In this document: piece by piece, positions 38,114-46,849 of the stretch
Numbering within the stretch: position 1 is the stretch's first letter
Layout: each line of letters starts with the position of its first letter
Source of the DNA: Nonomuraea corallina
GTDB lineage: Bacteria; Actinomycetota; Actinomycetes; Streptosporangiales; Streptosporangiaceae
Assembly: GCF_027620315.1 (NCBI RefSeq)
Contig: NZ_JAPNNL010000035.1
Span: 1-47,496 of the forward strand
DNA length: 47,496 bases
Direction: 5' to 3'
Made by a program: the position numbers and the translations under genes
The notes under the pieces: generated by a model
Databases searched by the model: none
Told to the model about the DNA's origin: nothing
The model's input: the letters and a program-made list of their open reading frames with translations, nothing else

Positions 38114-38754
38114 GCTGGGCGGACGCATCGATCGAGATCTTCGGTCTGCCGGTGAGGTGGACCGACCTGATCGGCAACATCTGCGCGCTGGCGACCGTGG
38201 TGCTCGCCATGCGCAAGTCCATCTGGACGTGGCCGGTGCAGTTCACCGGCGCCGTCCTGCTCTTCGCCGCCTCGATCAGCGCGCACGTCACCGGCAACGC
38301 GCTCAAGCAGGCCCTGTTCGGCCTCCTGGCCATCTACGGCTGGTGGAAGTGGCGCCAGGGCACCCAGCAGCACGAGCTGGTCGTCCGGCCCGCGACCGGG
38401 CGCGAGCGGCTGACCCTGATCGCCGCGGCGGTGGCCGGCACGATCGTGGTGACGGCCCTGTTCAAGACGTTCGACCTGTCGTGGTACCCGGACGCGCCGC
38501 TGGCCGTGGTGGCCGCCGACGCCTACATCTTCGTCGGCGGCGCGGTCGCCACCTGGGCGCAGGGGCGGGCGCTCGTCGACTTCTGGATCGTCTGGGTGGC
38601 CGTCGACCTGGTGGGCGTCCCGGTCGCCTTCAGCTCAGGGCTGTACGTCTCCGGCGCGGTGTACGGGATCTTCTTCGTGATGGTGCTGGTCGGGTTCGTC
38701 AAGTGGCTGCGCGAGTACCGCGCCGCCACCGCGGGTCTGGCGGTGACGGCATGA
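38110..38754 (+). CDS. PnuC-family transporter, probably for riboflavin (PnuX-like)
   Basis: Encodes 214 residues with seven or so membrane helices. [17 protein letters not shown] and the YGWWKWRQG segment fit the PnuC vitamin-transporter family (facilitated diffusion, SWEET-like fold). PnuC itself imports nicotinamide riboside, but members lying in FMN-riboswitch operons, such as Corynebacterium PnuX, import riboflavin. Being translationally coupled inside ribD-ribE-x-ribBA-ribH, riboflavin is the likely cargo; this is inference from context. Confidence 0.85.
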   Translation: MSWADASIEIFGLPVRWTDLIGNICALATVVLAMRKSIWTWPVQFTGAVLLFAASISAHVTGNALKQALFGLLAIYGWWKWRQGTQQHELVVRPATGRERLTLIAAAVAGTIVVTALFKTFDLSWYPDAPLAVVAADAYIFVGGAVATWAQGRALVDFWIVWVAVDLVGVPVAFSSGLYVSGAVYGIFFVMVLVGFVKWLREYRAATAGLAVTA

Positions 38755-39989
38755 CCGGGGGCATCTTCGACCCGGTCGAGCGGGCCGTCGAGGACATCGC
38801 CGCCGGCCGGCCCGTCGTGGTCGTCGACGACGAGAACCGCGAGAACGAGGGCGACATCATCTTCGCCGCCGCCCGGGCCACGCCCGAGCTGCTCACCTTC
38901 ACCATCCGGCACACCAGCGGCGTGATCTGCGTGCCGATGGAGGGCCGCGAGCTCGACCGGCTCGGCCTGCCGCTCATGGTCCACCACAACAGGGAACGGC
39001 TGCGCACCGCGTACACGATCAGCGTGGACGCCCGCGACGGCGTCACCACCGGCATCTCGGCGGCCGACCGAGCCAGGACCATCCGGGCGCTCGCCGACTC
39101 CGCGACCGAGCCGTACGAGCTGGTGCGGCCGGGCCACGTCTTCCCGCTGCGCTACCACGAGGGCGGCGTGCTGGCCCGGCGCGGCCACACCGAGGCCGCC
39201 GTCGACCTGGCCAGGCTCGCCGGGCTCAGCCCCGCCGGGGTGCTGGCCGAGGTGGTCAACGACGACGGCACCATGGCCCGGCTGCCCGAGCTGCGCGTCT
39301 TCGCCGACGAGCACGGCCTGGCGCTCATCTCCATCGAGCAGCTCGCCGACTACCGGCGGCGCACCGAGAGCATGGTCACCCGGGTCGCCGAGACCAACCT
39401 GCCCAACGCCCACGGGACGTGGCGGGCGTACGGCTACTCCAGCGCGCTCGACGGCGGCGAGCACGTCGCGCTCGTGCTCGGCGACCTCGCCGACGGCGAG
39501 AACGTGCTGGTCCGCGCCCACTCCGAGTGCCTGACCGGCGACGTGTTCGGCTCGCTGCGCTGCGACTGCGGCGTGCAGCTCGACCACGCCATGGCGGCCG
39601 TCGCCGCCGAGGGCCGCGGCGTGATCGTCTACCTGCGCGGTCACGAGGGGCGCGGCATCGGGCTGCTGGCCAAGCTGCGCGCCTACAGCCTCCAGGACGC
39701 CGGCGTCGACACCGTCGACGCCAACCTCGAACTGGGGCTGCCGGTCGACGCCCGCGAGTTCTCCAACGCCGCCCAGATCCTCGCCGACCTGGGGGTCAAG
39801 AGCGTGCGGCTGCTCACCAACAACCCCGCCAAGCTCACCGGCATGGACGGCTACGGCATCAAGGTGCTCGGCCGCGAGGCGATGCCGGTCGCGGCGAACC
39901 CGTACAACGCCCGCTATCTCCAGGCCAAGCGCGACCGGCTGGGCCACGAGATCGAGGGCGCCATCGACGACATCCAGGAGGCGTCATGA
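38751..39989 (+). CDS. ribBA: Bifunctional DHBP synthase / GTP cyclohydrolase II
   Basis: Encodes 412 residues. The DHBP synthase half has the acidic loop [10 protein letters not shown] at 26-35 and TGISAADRA; the GTP cyclohydrolase II half has zinc ligands C260, C271 and C273 in [16 protein letters not shown] and the [13 protein letters not shown] site. It provides both precursors of lumazine. The ATG overlaps the pnuC-like gene stop by ATGA; the open frame upstream lies within that gene. Confidence 0.97.
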   Translation: MTGGIFDPVERAVEDIAAGRPVVVVDDENRENEGDIIFAAARATPELLTFTIRHTSGVICVPMEGRELDRLGLPLMVHHNRERLRTAYTISVDARDGVTTGISAADRARTIRALADSATEPYELVRPGHVFPLRYHEGGVLARRGHTEAAVDLARLAGLSPAGVLAEVVNDDGTMARLPELRVFADEHGLALISIEQLADYRRRTESMVTRVAETNLPNAHGTWRAYGYSSALDGGEHVALVLGDLADGENVLVRAHSECLTGDVFGSLRCDCGVQLDHAMAAVAAEGRGVIVYLRGHEGRGIGLLAKLRAYSLQDAGVDTVDANLELGLPVDAREFSNAAQILADLGVKSVRLLTNNPAKLTGMDGYGIKVLGREAMPVAANPYNARYLQAKRDRLGHEIEGAIDDIQEAS

Positions 39990-40456
39990 GCGGCGACGGC
40001 CGTCCCGCGATCACCGCAGTGCCCGACGCGTCCGGGCTGACCGTCGGCGTGGTGGCCGCGAGCTGGCACGCCGACATCACCGACCGGCTGGTGGACCGCG
40101 CGGTGCGCGCTTGCGAGGACGCGGGCGCCACCGCCACCGTGGTCCGGGTGCCCGGCTCGCTGGAGCTGCCGGTGGTCGCCCAGGCGCTGGCCCGCCGCTG
40201 CGACGCGGTGGTGGCGCTGGGCGCGGTCATCCGCGGGGAGACGGCCCACTTCGACTACGTGTGCGACTCGGTCACCGCCGGGCTGACCCGGGTCTCGCTC
40301 GACGAGCGCACCCCGGTCGGCAACGGCGTGCTCACCTGCGACACCCTCGACCAGGCGCTGGACCGCTCGGGCCGGCCGGACAGCAAGGAGGACAAGGGGT
40401 ACGAGTCCGCGATGGCCGCGCTGGAGGTCGCACTCCTGCTGCGGACCCTCGGCTGA
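39986..40456 (+). CDS. ribH: 6,7-dimethyl-8-ribityllumazine synthase
   Basis: Encodes 156 residues. The motifs [17 protein letters not shown] and [17 protein letters not shown] carry the substrate-binding and catalytic residues, including the His of AHFDYV. It forms lumazine from the two RibD/RibBA products. The ATG overlaps the ribBA stop (ATGA). Last gene of the riboflavin operon. Confidence 0.96.
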   Translation: MSGDGRPAITAVPDASGLTVGVVAASWHADITDRLVDRAVRACEDAGATATVVRVPGSLELPVVAQALARRCDAVVALGAVIRGETAHFDYVCDSVTAGLTRVSLDERTPVGNGVLTCDTLDQALDRSGRPDSKEDKGYESAMAALEVALLLRTLG

Positions 40457-40463
40457 CCTGCGA

Positions 40464-40469
40464 TAGATT
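40464..40469 (+). promoter_or_regulatory. -10 box for a leaderless transcript
   Basis: TAGATT stands six bases before the GTG at 40476, the classic layout of an actinobacterial leaderless gene. No ribosome site is present. Confidence 0.55.
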
Positions 40470-40475
40470 CACCTG

Positions 40476-40928
40476 GTGCCCGAGCCCGTGACTCCTCCTC
40501 CGTTGCCCGTGACCTGGCGTCCGCGCCGGGGGAGGATCGTCGCCTACGCCTTCGCCGCGCTGATCGTGATCGGCGCGGTGGTGATGGCGATCCTCATCGC
40601 CCCGCCGTTCCAGCTGCCCGACCGCATCGCGATCGTGGCCTTCGGCGGCGCGGTGGCGTACGTGCTCCACCTGCTCGGCCGGGTCAGGGTGGAGGCCGAC
40701 GAGGAGGGCATCACCCTGGTCAACGCCGCCCGCACCCACCGCTACACCTGGCCCGAGGTCATCGACGTCACCTTCACGCAGGGCGACCCGTGGCCCCGGA
40801 TCGACTTCTCCGACGGGCGGACCATCGGCGCCATGGGCATCCAGGGCTCCGAGAAGCCCGCCGCGCGCCGCGCCATCGCCGAGCTCACCGCCCTGATCCA
40901 CGAGCGCGGCGAGGCCCGCGAAGACTGA
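40476..40928 (+). CDS. PH-like domain membrane protein
   Basis: Encodes 150 residues: a Pro-rich cytoplasmic start, two membrane helices (about 25-45 and 50-70) and a C-terminal domain that reads like a bacterial PH fold (VRVEADEEGITLVNAARTHR, YTWPEVIDVTFTQGDPWPRI). Such proteins follow ribH in many actinobacteria and are uncharacterised. GTG start, apparently leaderless. Confidence 0.8.
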   Translation: MPEPVTPPPLPVTWRPRRGRIVAYAFAALIVIGAVVMAILIAPPFQLPDRIAIVAFGGAVAYVLHLLGRVRVEADEEGITLVNAARTHRYTWPEVIDVTFTQGDPWPRIDFSDGRTIGAMGIQGSEKPAARRAIAELTALIHERGEARED

Positions 40929-40979
40929 ACATCAGGAAAGCGCGCTGACCCGTAGCCTGAAAGCCCGACACGGCGGACA

Positions 40980-41855
40980 ATGAGGGCGATGGACATCGAG
41001 TCGCCGGAAAAGCTCATCGAGCTCCTCGACCGGCATGCGTATCTGGCCGACGACGGACTGGCCACGGCCGTGTTCCTGGCGCTGCGGATGCGGCGGCCGC
41101 TCTTCCTGGAAGGCGAGGCCGGCGTCGGGAAGACCGAGCTGGCCAAGACCCTGGCCGGGCTGCTCGGGGCGCCCCTGATCCGGCTGCAGTGCTACGAGGG
41201 GCTCGACGCCGCGCAGGCCCTGTACGACTGGGACTTCGCCCGGCAGCTCCTCCACCTCAAGGCGGCCGAGGCGGCGGGCGTGACCGACCCGCGGCGGCTC
41301 GAAGGGGAGATCTACGAGCGGCGCTTCCTGCTCGCCCGCCCGCTGCTGAAGGCGCTGGAGACGCAGCCCAGCGTGCTGCTGGTGGACGAGATCGACCGGG
41401 CCGACGACGAGTTCGAGGCGTTCCTGCTGGAGGTGCTCTCCGACTTCACCATCTCCATCCCGGAGCTCGGCACGATCAGGGCCGAGACGCCGCCGGTCGT
41501 CGTGGTCACCTCCAACCGGACCCGCGAGGTGCACGACGCGCTCAAGCGGCGCTGCCTCTACCACTGGCTGGAGCACCCGAGCTTCGACCGGGAGGTGGCG
41601 ATCCTGCTGCGCCGCCAGCCCGCCTGCACCGAGGCGCTGGCCCGGCAGGTCGCCGAGGCCGCCGAACGGCTGCGCCGGGCCGACCTGGTCAAGCCGCCGG
41701 GCATCGCCGAGACGCTCGACTGGACCGAGGCCCTGCTCACGCTCGGCGCCCAGGAGCTCGACCCGGACCGGGCGGCCGCCACGCTGGGCGCCGCCCTGAA
41801 GTACCGCGAGGACGTCGAACACGTCCTGGGCAACGGGCTGCTCCGCCGTGACTGA
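40980..41855 (+). CDS. MoxR-family AAA+ ATPase (CoxD-like)
   Basis: Encodes 291 residues. Walker A GEAGVGKT at 45-52, Walker B VLLVDEIDRAD near 133-143, the sensor Asn-Arg in VVVTSNRTREVHDALKRRC. With a VWA protein next door this is the pairing seen in cox clusters (CoxD with CoxE), where it helps insert or sulfurate the molybdenum-copper centre of CO dehydrogenase-type enzymes. A second ATG at 40989 may be the start. TAGCCT at 40953-40958 may be its -10. No CO dehydrogenase or xanthine dehydrogenase subunit genes are in the window. Confidence 0.9.
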   Translation: MRAMDIESPEKLIELLDRHAYLADDGLATAVFLALRMRRPLFLEGEAGVGKTELAKTLAGLLGAPLIRLQCYEGLDAAQALYDWDFARQLLHLKAAEAAGVTDPRRLEGEIYERRFLLARPLLKALETQPSVLLVDEIDRADDEFEAFLLEVLSDFTISIPELGTIRAETPPVVVVTSNRTREVHDALKRRCLYHWLEHPSFDREVAILLRRQPACTEALARQVAEAAERLRRADLVKPPGIAETLDWTEALLTLGAQELDPDRAAATLGAALKYREDVEHVLGNGLLRRD

Positions 41856-42969
41856 GCCCGCTCCGGACGACCCCGGCGGGTCCCCGCCCGGTTCCGCGGC
41901 GCCGCCGGTCGCCACCATGACCGGGTTCGTCCGTACCCTGCGGGCGGCCGGGGTCGCGGCCGACCACGAGCGCGCGCAGGGCTTCCTGCGCGCGCTCGAA
42001 CACCTCGACGCCGGCGTCCCCGGCGACGTCTACTGGGCGGGCCGCCTCACCCTCTGCGCGGGCCCCGACGACCTGCCCCGCTACGACCGCTGCTTCCACG
42101 CCTACTTCGGCGGCGCCAGGGCCGTCGCCGGCCCGGCCGCCACCGCCTCCGTCCACCGCTACACCGCCTCGGTCGCCGACAGCGCCGAGGGCGAGCGCGA
42201 CGGCGAGGCCGCGCCCGCCACCGCCAGCCGCACCGAGGTCCTGCGCCACCGGGACGTCGCCCGGCTCACCGAGGCCGAGCGCGCCGAGGTGCACCGGATG
42301 CTCGCCATGCTGCGGGCCGGACGGGCCCGGCGCCGCTCCCGCCGGTACGAGAGCGCCCACCGCGGCGTGCTCGACCGGCGCCGCACCATCCGCGACGCGC
42401 TCAAGAAGGGCGAGGTGGCCCTGCTGCGGCGCCGGCGGCACACCACCAGGCCGCGCCGCGTCGTGCTCTTCGTCGACGTCAGCGGCTCCATGTCGCCCTA
42501 CGCCGAGACCCTGCTGCGCTTCGCCCACGCCCTGGTGCGCAGCGAGCCGCGCGCCACCCGCGTGTTCTCGGTCGGCACCCGGCTCACCGCCCTGACCGCC
42601 GGGCTGCGCCACCGCGACCCCGGCACCGCGCTGGACGAGGTGTCGCGCACCATCCCCGACTGGAGCGGCGGCACCCGGCTGGGGGAGGAGCTGAAGGAGT
42701 TCCTGTCCCGCCACAGCGCGCGCGGCGCCATCGCGGTCATCGCCTCCGACGGCTGGGAACGCGGCGACCCGGAGCTGCTGCGCACCCAGATGGCCCGGCT
42801 GGCCCGGCAGGCGCACCGGGTGCTCTGGGTCAACCCGCACAAGGGCTACGAGGACTACCAGCCGCTCACCGGCGGCATGCGGGCCGCGCTGCCGTACCTC
42901 GACGCCCTGGTGGCCGGGCACAGCCTGGCCGCCTACGAGGAACTCACCGAAAGGCTCGCCCATGCGTGA
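41848..42969 (+). CDS. VWA-domain protein, CoxE-like
   Basis: Encodes 373 residues. The C-terminal VWA domain (about 200-373) has the metal-ion adhesion site D210-V-S212-G-S214 followed by MSPYAETLLRFAHALVR; the N-terminal half contains FLRALEHL and the Arg-rich RRSRRYESAHRGVLDRRRTI typical of CoxE/DUF58-related partners of MoxR. It probably works with the upstream ATPase as a metal-centre maturation chaperone. The GTG overlaps the ATPase gene by 8 bases. Confidence 0.9.
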   Translation: MTEPAPDDPGGSPPGSAAPPVATMTGFVRTLRAAGVAADHERAQGFLRALEHLDAGVPGDVYWAGRLTLCAGPDDLPRYDRCFHAYFGGARAVAGPAATASVHRYTASVADSAEGERDGEAAPATASRTEVLRHRDVARLTEAERAEVHRMLAMLRAGRARRRSRRYESAHRGVLDRRRTIRDALKKGEVALLRRRRHTTRPRRVVLFVDVSGSMSPYAETLLRFAHALVRSEPRATRVFSVGTRLTALTAGLRHRDPGTALDEVSRTIPDWSGGTRLGEELKEFLSRHSARGAIAVIASDGWERGDPELLRTQMARLARQAHRVLWVNPHKGYEDYQPLTGGMRAALPYLDALVAGHSLAAYEELTERLAHA

Positions 42970-44071
42970 CGTGCTCCCCGAGATCATGCGCTGGTGGACG
43001 TCGGGCGCCCGGTTCGGGCTCGCGACGGTGGTCGGCACCTTCAGCAGCGCCCCCCGGCCGCCCGGCGCCGCCATGGCCGTGCGCGGCGAGGAGGTGGTGG
43101 GCAGCGTGTCGGGCGGGTGCGTCGAGGGCGCGGTGTTCGAGCTCGCCACCGAGGCCGCCGGGACCGGCCGTCCCGTCCTGCAGCGGTACGGGGTCACCGA
43201 CGACGACGCGTTCGCCGTCGGGCTCACCTGCGGCGGCATCATCGACGTCTTCGTCGAGCCGGTCTCCCGGGAGACGTTCCCCGAACTGGGCGACGTGGCG
43301 GCCTCGATCGAGGCGCGTGAGCCGGTGGCCGTGGCCACGATCGTCTCCGGCCCCGGCCGGCTGGGCGCGCGCCGGATCATCTGGCCCGACCGCGCCACCG
43401 GCTCGCTCGGCCCGCGCCGCCTCGACGACGCCGTCGACGACGACGCGCGCGGCATGCTCGCCCAGGGGCTGACCGGCCTGCGCCACTACGGTGGCGAGGG
43501 CGAGCGGCGGCTGGACGACCTGGGGGTGTTCGTCCACTCGTTCGCGCCGCCGCCGCGCATGCTGGTGTTCGGCGCGATCGACTTCGCCGCGGCCGTCGCC
43601 CGGGTGGGCAAGTTCCTCGGCTACCACGTCACCGTGTGCGACGCCCGGCCGGTCTTCGCCACCGCCAAGCGCTTCCCGGACGCCGACGAGGTCGTGGTCA
43701 AGTGGCCGCACGACTATCTGGCGTCCGTCACGGTGGACGAGCGCACGGTGATCTGCGTGCTCACCCACGATCCCAAGTTCGACGTGCCGTTGCTGGAGGT
43801 GGCGCTGCGCACGTCCGCCGGCTACGTGGGGGCCATGGGCTCGCGCCGCACCCACGAGGACCGGCTGGACCGGCTGCGCGAGGCCGGGCTGACCGACGCG
43901 GAGCTGGCCCGGCTGCGCTCGCCCATCGGGCTGGACCTGGGGGCGCGGACCCCGGAGGAGACGGCCGTGTCCATCGCCGCCGAGCTGATCCAGCTCCGCT
44001 GGGGCGGGTCCGGCCGGCCGCTGTCGACCACCCGGGGCCGCATCCACCACGACGATAGGACGGACGGATAG
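42962..44071 (+). CDS. XdhC/CoxF-family molybdenum cofactor maturation protein
   Basis: Encodes 369 residues. The N-terminal part has GSVSGGCVEGAVFELA, the XdhC signature that includes a conserved Cys; the C-terminal Rossmann domain has MLVFGAIDFAAAVARVGKFL and GYVGAMGSRRTHEDRL. XdhC proteins bind and help sulfurate the molybdenum cofactor before insertion in xanthine dehydrogenase-type enzymes. It overlaps the CoxE-like gene by 8 bases. Its last residues and stop codon fall in a 13-base tandem repeat. Confidence 0.92.
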   Translation: MRDVLPEIMRWWTSGARFGLATVVGTFSSAPRPPGAAMAVRGEEVVGSVSGGCVEGAVFELATEAAGTGRPVLQRYGVTDDDAFAVGLTCGGIIDVFVEPVSRETFPELGDVAASIEAREPVAVATIVSGPGRLGARRIIWPDRATGSLGPRRLDDAVDDDARGMLAQGLTGLRHYGGEGERRLDDLGVFVHSFAPPPRMLVFGAIDFAAAVARVGKFLGYHVTVCDARPVFATAKRFPDADEVVVKWPHDYLASVTVDERTVICVLTHDPKFDVPLLEVALRTSAGYVGAMGSRRTHEDRLDRLREAGLTDAELARLRSPIGLDLGARTPEETAVSIAAELIQLRWGGSGRPLSTTRGRIHHDDRTDG

Positions 44072-44092
44072 GACGGACGGATAGGACGGACG
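44054..44092. repeat. Three perfect 13-base tandem repeats at the xdhC end
   Basis: GATAGGACGGACG is repeated at 44054-44066, 44067-44079 and 44080-44092. The second copy supplies the xdhC stop (TAG 44069-44071) and the block leads into the GGAAGGAC ribosome site of the next gene. The length is not a multiple of three, so copy changes alter the xdhC C-terminus and the gene spacing. Confidence 0.85.
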
Positions 44093-44107
44093 GGAAGGAC
44101 GACGGTC

Positions 44108-44704
44108 GTGAAAGGGAGCGGGGTGGCGGGGCTGCTGCTCGCCGCGGGCGAGGGCGCCCGGCTGGGCAGGCCCAAGGCGCTGCTGGAGCTGGCGGGGGAG
44201 CGGCTGGTCGACCGGGGGGTGCGGCTGCTGGAGGAGGGCGGCTGCCACCCGGTCGTGGTGGTGCTGGGGGCCGCGACCGTCCAGGTGCGGCGGGCGGTGA
44301 CCGTGCGCAACCCCGACTGGCGCTCCGGCATGGGGTCCTCGCTGCGGGTGGGGCTGGCGGCGCTGCCCCCGGAGACGCGGGCCGTGGTGATCGCGCTGGT
44401 GGACCAGCCGCTGGTGCGGCCCGAGGCGGTGCGCGCCCTGATCGACTCCGGCGCCTGCGTGGCGGTCGCCACCTACGACGGCCGGCGCAGGAACCCGGTG
44501 CTGATCGGCCGCCGTCACTTCGCCGAGGTCGCCGGCCTGGCCCGCGGCGACGTCGGGGCCCGGCCGTTCCTGGCCGCCCATCCGGAGCTGGTGACCGAGG
44601 TGCCGTGCGCCGGCGACCCCGCCGACATCGACACCCTCGCCGACCTGGCCCGCATGGAGGCCCGCATGGAGGCCCGCATGGAGGCCCGCCCGGACGCGGG
44701 GTGA
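44108..44704 (+). CDS. MobA/MocA-like molybdenum cofactor nucleotidyltransferase
   Basis: Encodes 198 residues. The N-terminus LLLAAGEGARLGRPKALLEL is the nucleotide-binding loop (LAAGxGxRxGxxK) of MobA/MocA-type enzymes; PDWRSGMGSSLRVGL and the LVDQPLVRPE metal site agree best with MocA, the cytidylyltransferase that makes molybdopterin cytosine dinucleotide for xanthine/CO dehydrogenases. GTG start with GGAAGGA upstream. The C-terminus is extended by three MEAR units encoded by a 12-base tandem repeat. It completes the coxD-coxE-xdhC-mocA set. Confidence 0.88.
   Translation: MKGSGVAGLLLAAGEGARLGRPKALLELAGERLVDRGVRLLEEGGCHPVVVVLGAATVQVRRAVTVRNPDWRSGMGSSLRVGLAALPPETRAVVIALVDQPLVRPEAVRALIDSGACVAVATYDGRRRNPVLIGRRHFAEVAGLARGDVGARPFLAAHPELVTEVPCAGDPADIDTLADLARMEARMEARMEARPDAG
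44654..44689. repeat. Three perfect 12-base tandem repeats in the mocA-like gene
   Basis: ATGGAGGCCCGC occurs at 44654-44665, 44666-44677 and 44678-44689, coding for MEAR three times near the C-terminus. The unit is a multiple of three, so slippage keeps the frame. Confidence 0.9.
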
Positions 44705-44723
44705 GGCGGCGGGGCAGGACCGG

Positions 44724-45620
44724 TCAGAGACGGAACGCGGCGGTGGCGGCCCGGTGGTCGCTGCCGGTCGCCGGGGCCACCCCGGCCCGGACGGCCAGCA
44801 TCCCGCGGAACAGGATGTGGTCCGGCCGCGTCACCGGGAAGCCGGCCGGCCAGGTGAACCCGAACCCGCGGCCCGCCACGACCTGCGCGTCGGCCAGCGG
44901 CGGCGTCAGCCCGCGCATGCCCCGGTCGGTGGTGGCGGTGTTGAGGTCGCCCAGCAGCAGGATCCGCTTGCTGCCGTCGCGGTCGATCAGCTTGCGCGCC
45001 TGCGCCAGCGAGGCGTCCCTGGAGGAGGTCTCGCCGGGCCGCGCCGAGGCCAGGTGCATCACGTACACGGTGACGTCGCCCTTCGGGGTGGACACCTCCG
45101 CGCGCAGCGCCCGCACCCAGCCCATGCCGACGTCCAGCGGGCGCCTCTTGGTGATCGGGTAGCGGCTCCACAGGCCGACGGTGCTCACCGCGTAACGGTG
45201 CTCGAACATCCGGTTGAGCTGCCGGGCCGCCGGGCCGCCCGGGGTCAGCTCCTGCGCGGCCAGCAGGTCGAGGTCCTCGGCCACGGCGCGCACGGCCTCG
45301 CCGGAGGCGTCGTTGCGCACGCCCACGTTGACCGTGCCGACCGCCAGGTCGCTCGGCCCGCCGGGCGGCGGGCGCAGCAGCGCCGGCCCGAACATGACCC
45401 CCCACACCAGGCCGGGCGCCAGCGCGGCCCCGGCGGCGGTGGGGGAGCGGGCCAGCAGCGCGCCCACCAGCAGAACCGGCACGGCCAGGCCCAGCCACGG
45501 CAACAGGCTCTCCACGACCGTCGTGAAACCGCCCAGCGCGGGCACGAACCGGTGTCCGGCCAGCACCATGGCGACGACGGCGGACAGGGCGACGACGACG
45601 CGCTTCAGCACTCTGGACAA
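44724..45620 (-). CDS. Membrane-anchored endonuclease/exonuclease/phosphatase-family protein
   Basis: Encodes 298 residues from a TTG at 45618-45620 with GAGGGG upstream; a GTG two codons later is an alternative. Three hydrophobic helices (about 3-75) precede an EEP catalytic domain with LLAAQEL, LLLGDLNTATTD and GSDHRAATA, the Glu, Asp-Asn and Asp-His residues of the active site. The domain should face outside. Related proteins are phosphodiesterases acting on nucleic acid, lipid or inositol phosphates; the substrate here is unknown. It converges on the mocA-like gene with only 19 bases between. Confidence 0.88.
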   Translation of the reverse strand: MSRVLKRVVVALSAVVAMVLAGHRFVPALGGFTTVVESLLPWLGLAVPVLLVGALLARSPTAAGAALAPGLVWGVMFGPALLRPPPGGPSDLAVGTVNVGVRNDASGEAVRAVAEDLDLLAAQELTPGGPAARQLNRMFEHRYAVSTVGLWSRYPITKRRPLDVGMGWVRALRAEVSTPKGDVTVYVMHLASARPGETSSRDASLAQARKLIDRDGSKRILLLGDLNTATTDRGMRGLTPPLADAQVVAGRGFGFTWPAGFPVTRPDHILFRGMLAVRAGVAPATGSDHRAATAAFRL

Positions 45621-45700
45621 GGTAGCCCCTCGCTGCCCCGCACGGGGACGCGCTAACCTGAGGCATCGGAACGGAACATCATTCTGTGGTGGGAGTCGGC

Positions 45701-46741
45701 ATGCGTATCGGAATGACACTGGGCTACTCCGGAGGCTTCAAGGAAACGGTGACCGAGCTGGCCGACTTCGAGAAGGCCGGGCTCGACATCGTCTTCATCG
45801 CCGAGGCCTACAGCTTCGACGCGGTCAGCCAGATGGGCTACATCGCGGCCGTCACCGAGCGGCTGCAGATCGCCTCCGGCATCCTGCCGATCTACTCGCG
45901 CACGCCCGCGCTGCTGGCCATGACGGCCGCCGGCCTGGACTACGTCTCCGACGGCCGCTTCACCCTGGGCCTGGGCAGCTCCGGCCCGCAGGTCATCGAG
46001 GGCTTCCACGGGGTCCCCTACACCGCGCCGATCGGCCGTACCCGGGAGGTCATCGAGATCTGCCGTCAGGTGTGGCGGCGCGAGCGCCTGCAGTACGACG
46101 GCCGCCACTACACGCTGCCGCTCCCGCCCGACCAGGGCACCGGCCTGGGCAAGCCGCTGAAGATCATCAACCACCCGGTACGGTCCCGCATCCCGATCGT
46201 GCTGGCCGCCATCGGCCCCAAGAACGTCGAGCTGGCCGCCGAGGTCGCCGAGGGCTGGGAGCCGATCTTCTACGTGCCGGAGAAGGCCGCCGACGTGTGG
46301 GGCGCCGCGCTCGCCGCGGGCAAGGCCAAGCGCGACCCCGAGCTGGGCGAGCTGGACGTGGTCGCGCAGGCGTCGCTGTACATCGGCGACGACGCCGACG
46401 GCCTGCTGGACCTCGGCCGGCCGATGGCCGCCCTCTACATCGGCGGCATGGGCGCCAAGGGCAAGAACTTCTACAACAACCTGGCGCGGCGCTACGGCTA
46501 CGAGAAGGAGGCCGAGCAGATCCAGGAGCTCTACCTCGACGGAAAGAAGGACGAGGCGGCCGCGCTGGTGCCGCGCGAGCTGCTGGAGCTGATGTCGCTG
46601 GTCGGGGACGAGGGCTTCGTGCGCGACCGGCTGCAGGCCATGAAGGAGTCCGGAGTCACCACGCTGAACGTCACCCCGCTCGGCCGCACCCACGAGGAGC
46701 GGGTCCGCCTCATCGAGACCATCAAGGACATCGCCTCCTGA
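45701..46741 (+). CDS. LLM-class F420-dependent oxidoreductase
   Basis: Encodes 346 residues with the luciferase-like TIM barrel: MRIGMTLGYSGG, GLDIVFIAEAYSFDA, SGRFTLGLGSSGPQVIEGFH-type core (here preceded by YVSDGRFTLGLG) and the late VPRELLELMSLVGDEG helix. It resembles the mycobacterial Rv3520c group that uses coenzyme F420. The substrate is unknown. The ATG at 45701 has GGGAG at 45690-45694. TAACCT at 45654-45659 is a likely -10. It is transcribed divergently from the EEP gene. Confidence 0.93.
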   Translation: MRIGMTLGYSGGFKETVTELADFEKAGLDIVFIAEAYSFDAVSQMGYIAAVTERLQIASGILPIYSRTPALLAMTAAGLDYVSDGRFTLGLGSSGPQVIEGFHGVPYTAPIGRTREVIEICRQVWRRERLQYDGRHYTLPLPPDQGTGLGKPLKIINHPVRSRIPIVLAAIGPKNVELAAEVAEGWEPIFYVPEKAADVWGAALAAGKAKRDPELGELDVVAQASLYIGDDADGLLDLGRPMAALYIGGMGAKGKNFYNNLARRYGYEKEAEQIQELYLDGKKDEAAALVPRELLELMSLVGDEGFVRDRLQAMKESGVTTLNVTPLGRTHEERVRLIETIKDIAS

Positions 46742-46759
46742 CCCCGCACTCACGCCGGG

Positions 46760-46792
46760 ACGCCCGCCTTTCCCCGCGGAGGAGGCGGGCGT
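46760..46792. terminator. Terminator after the LLM oxidoreductase gene
   Basis: ACGCCCGCCT (46760-46769) pairs perfectly with AGGCGGGCGT (46783-46792) around a 13-base loop and is followed by TT. It lies 18 bases beyond the stop codon. Confidence 0.8.
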
Positions 46793-46810
46793 TTCCCCGG
46801 GGGCCTATGG

Positions 46811-46839
46811 TTGATCGGGAACTGAGGCTTGCTGAGTAT
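46811..46839 (+). promoter_or_regulatory. Probable promoter of the kinase-like gene
   Basis: TTGATC (46811-46816), a 17-base spacer and GAGTAT (46834-46839) precede the ATG at 46850 by ten bases, so the leader would be very short. GGAG at 46844-46847 is too close to the ATG to be a good ribosome site. Confidence 0.4.
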
Positions 46840-46849
46840 TGGCGGAGAT

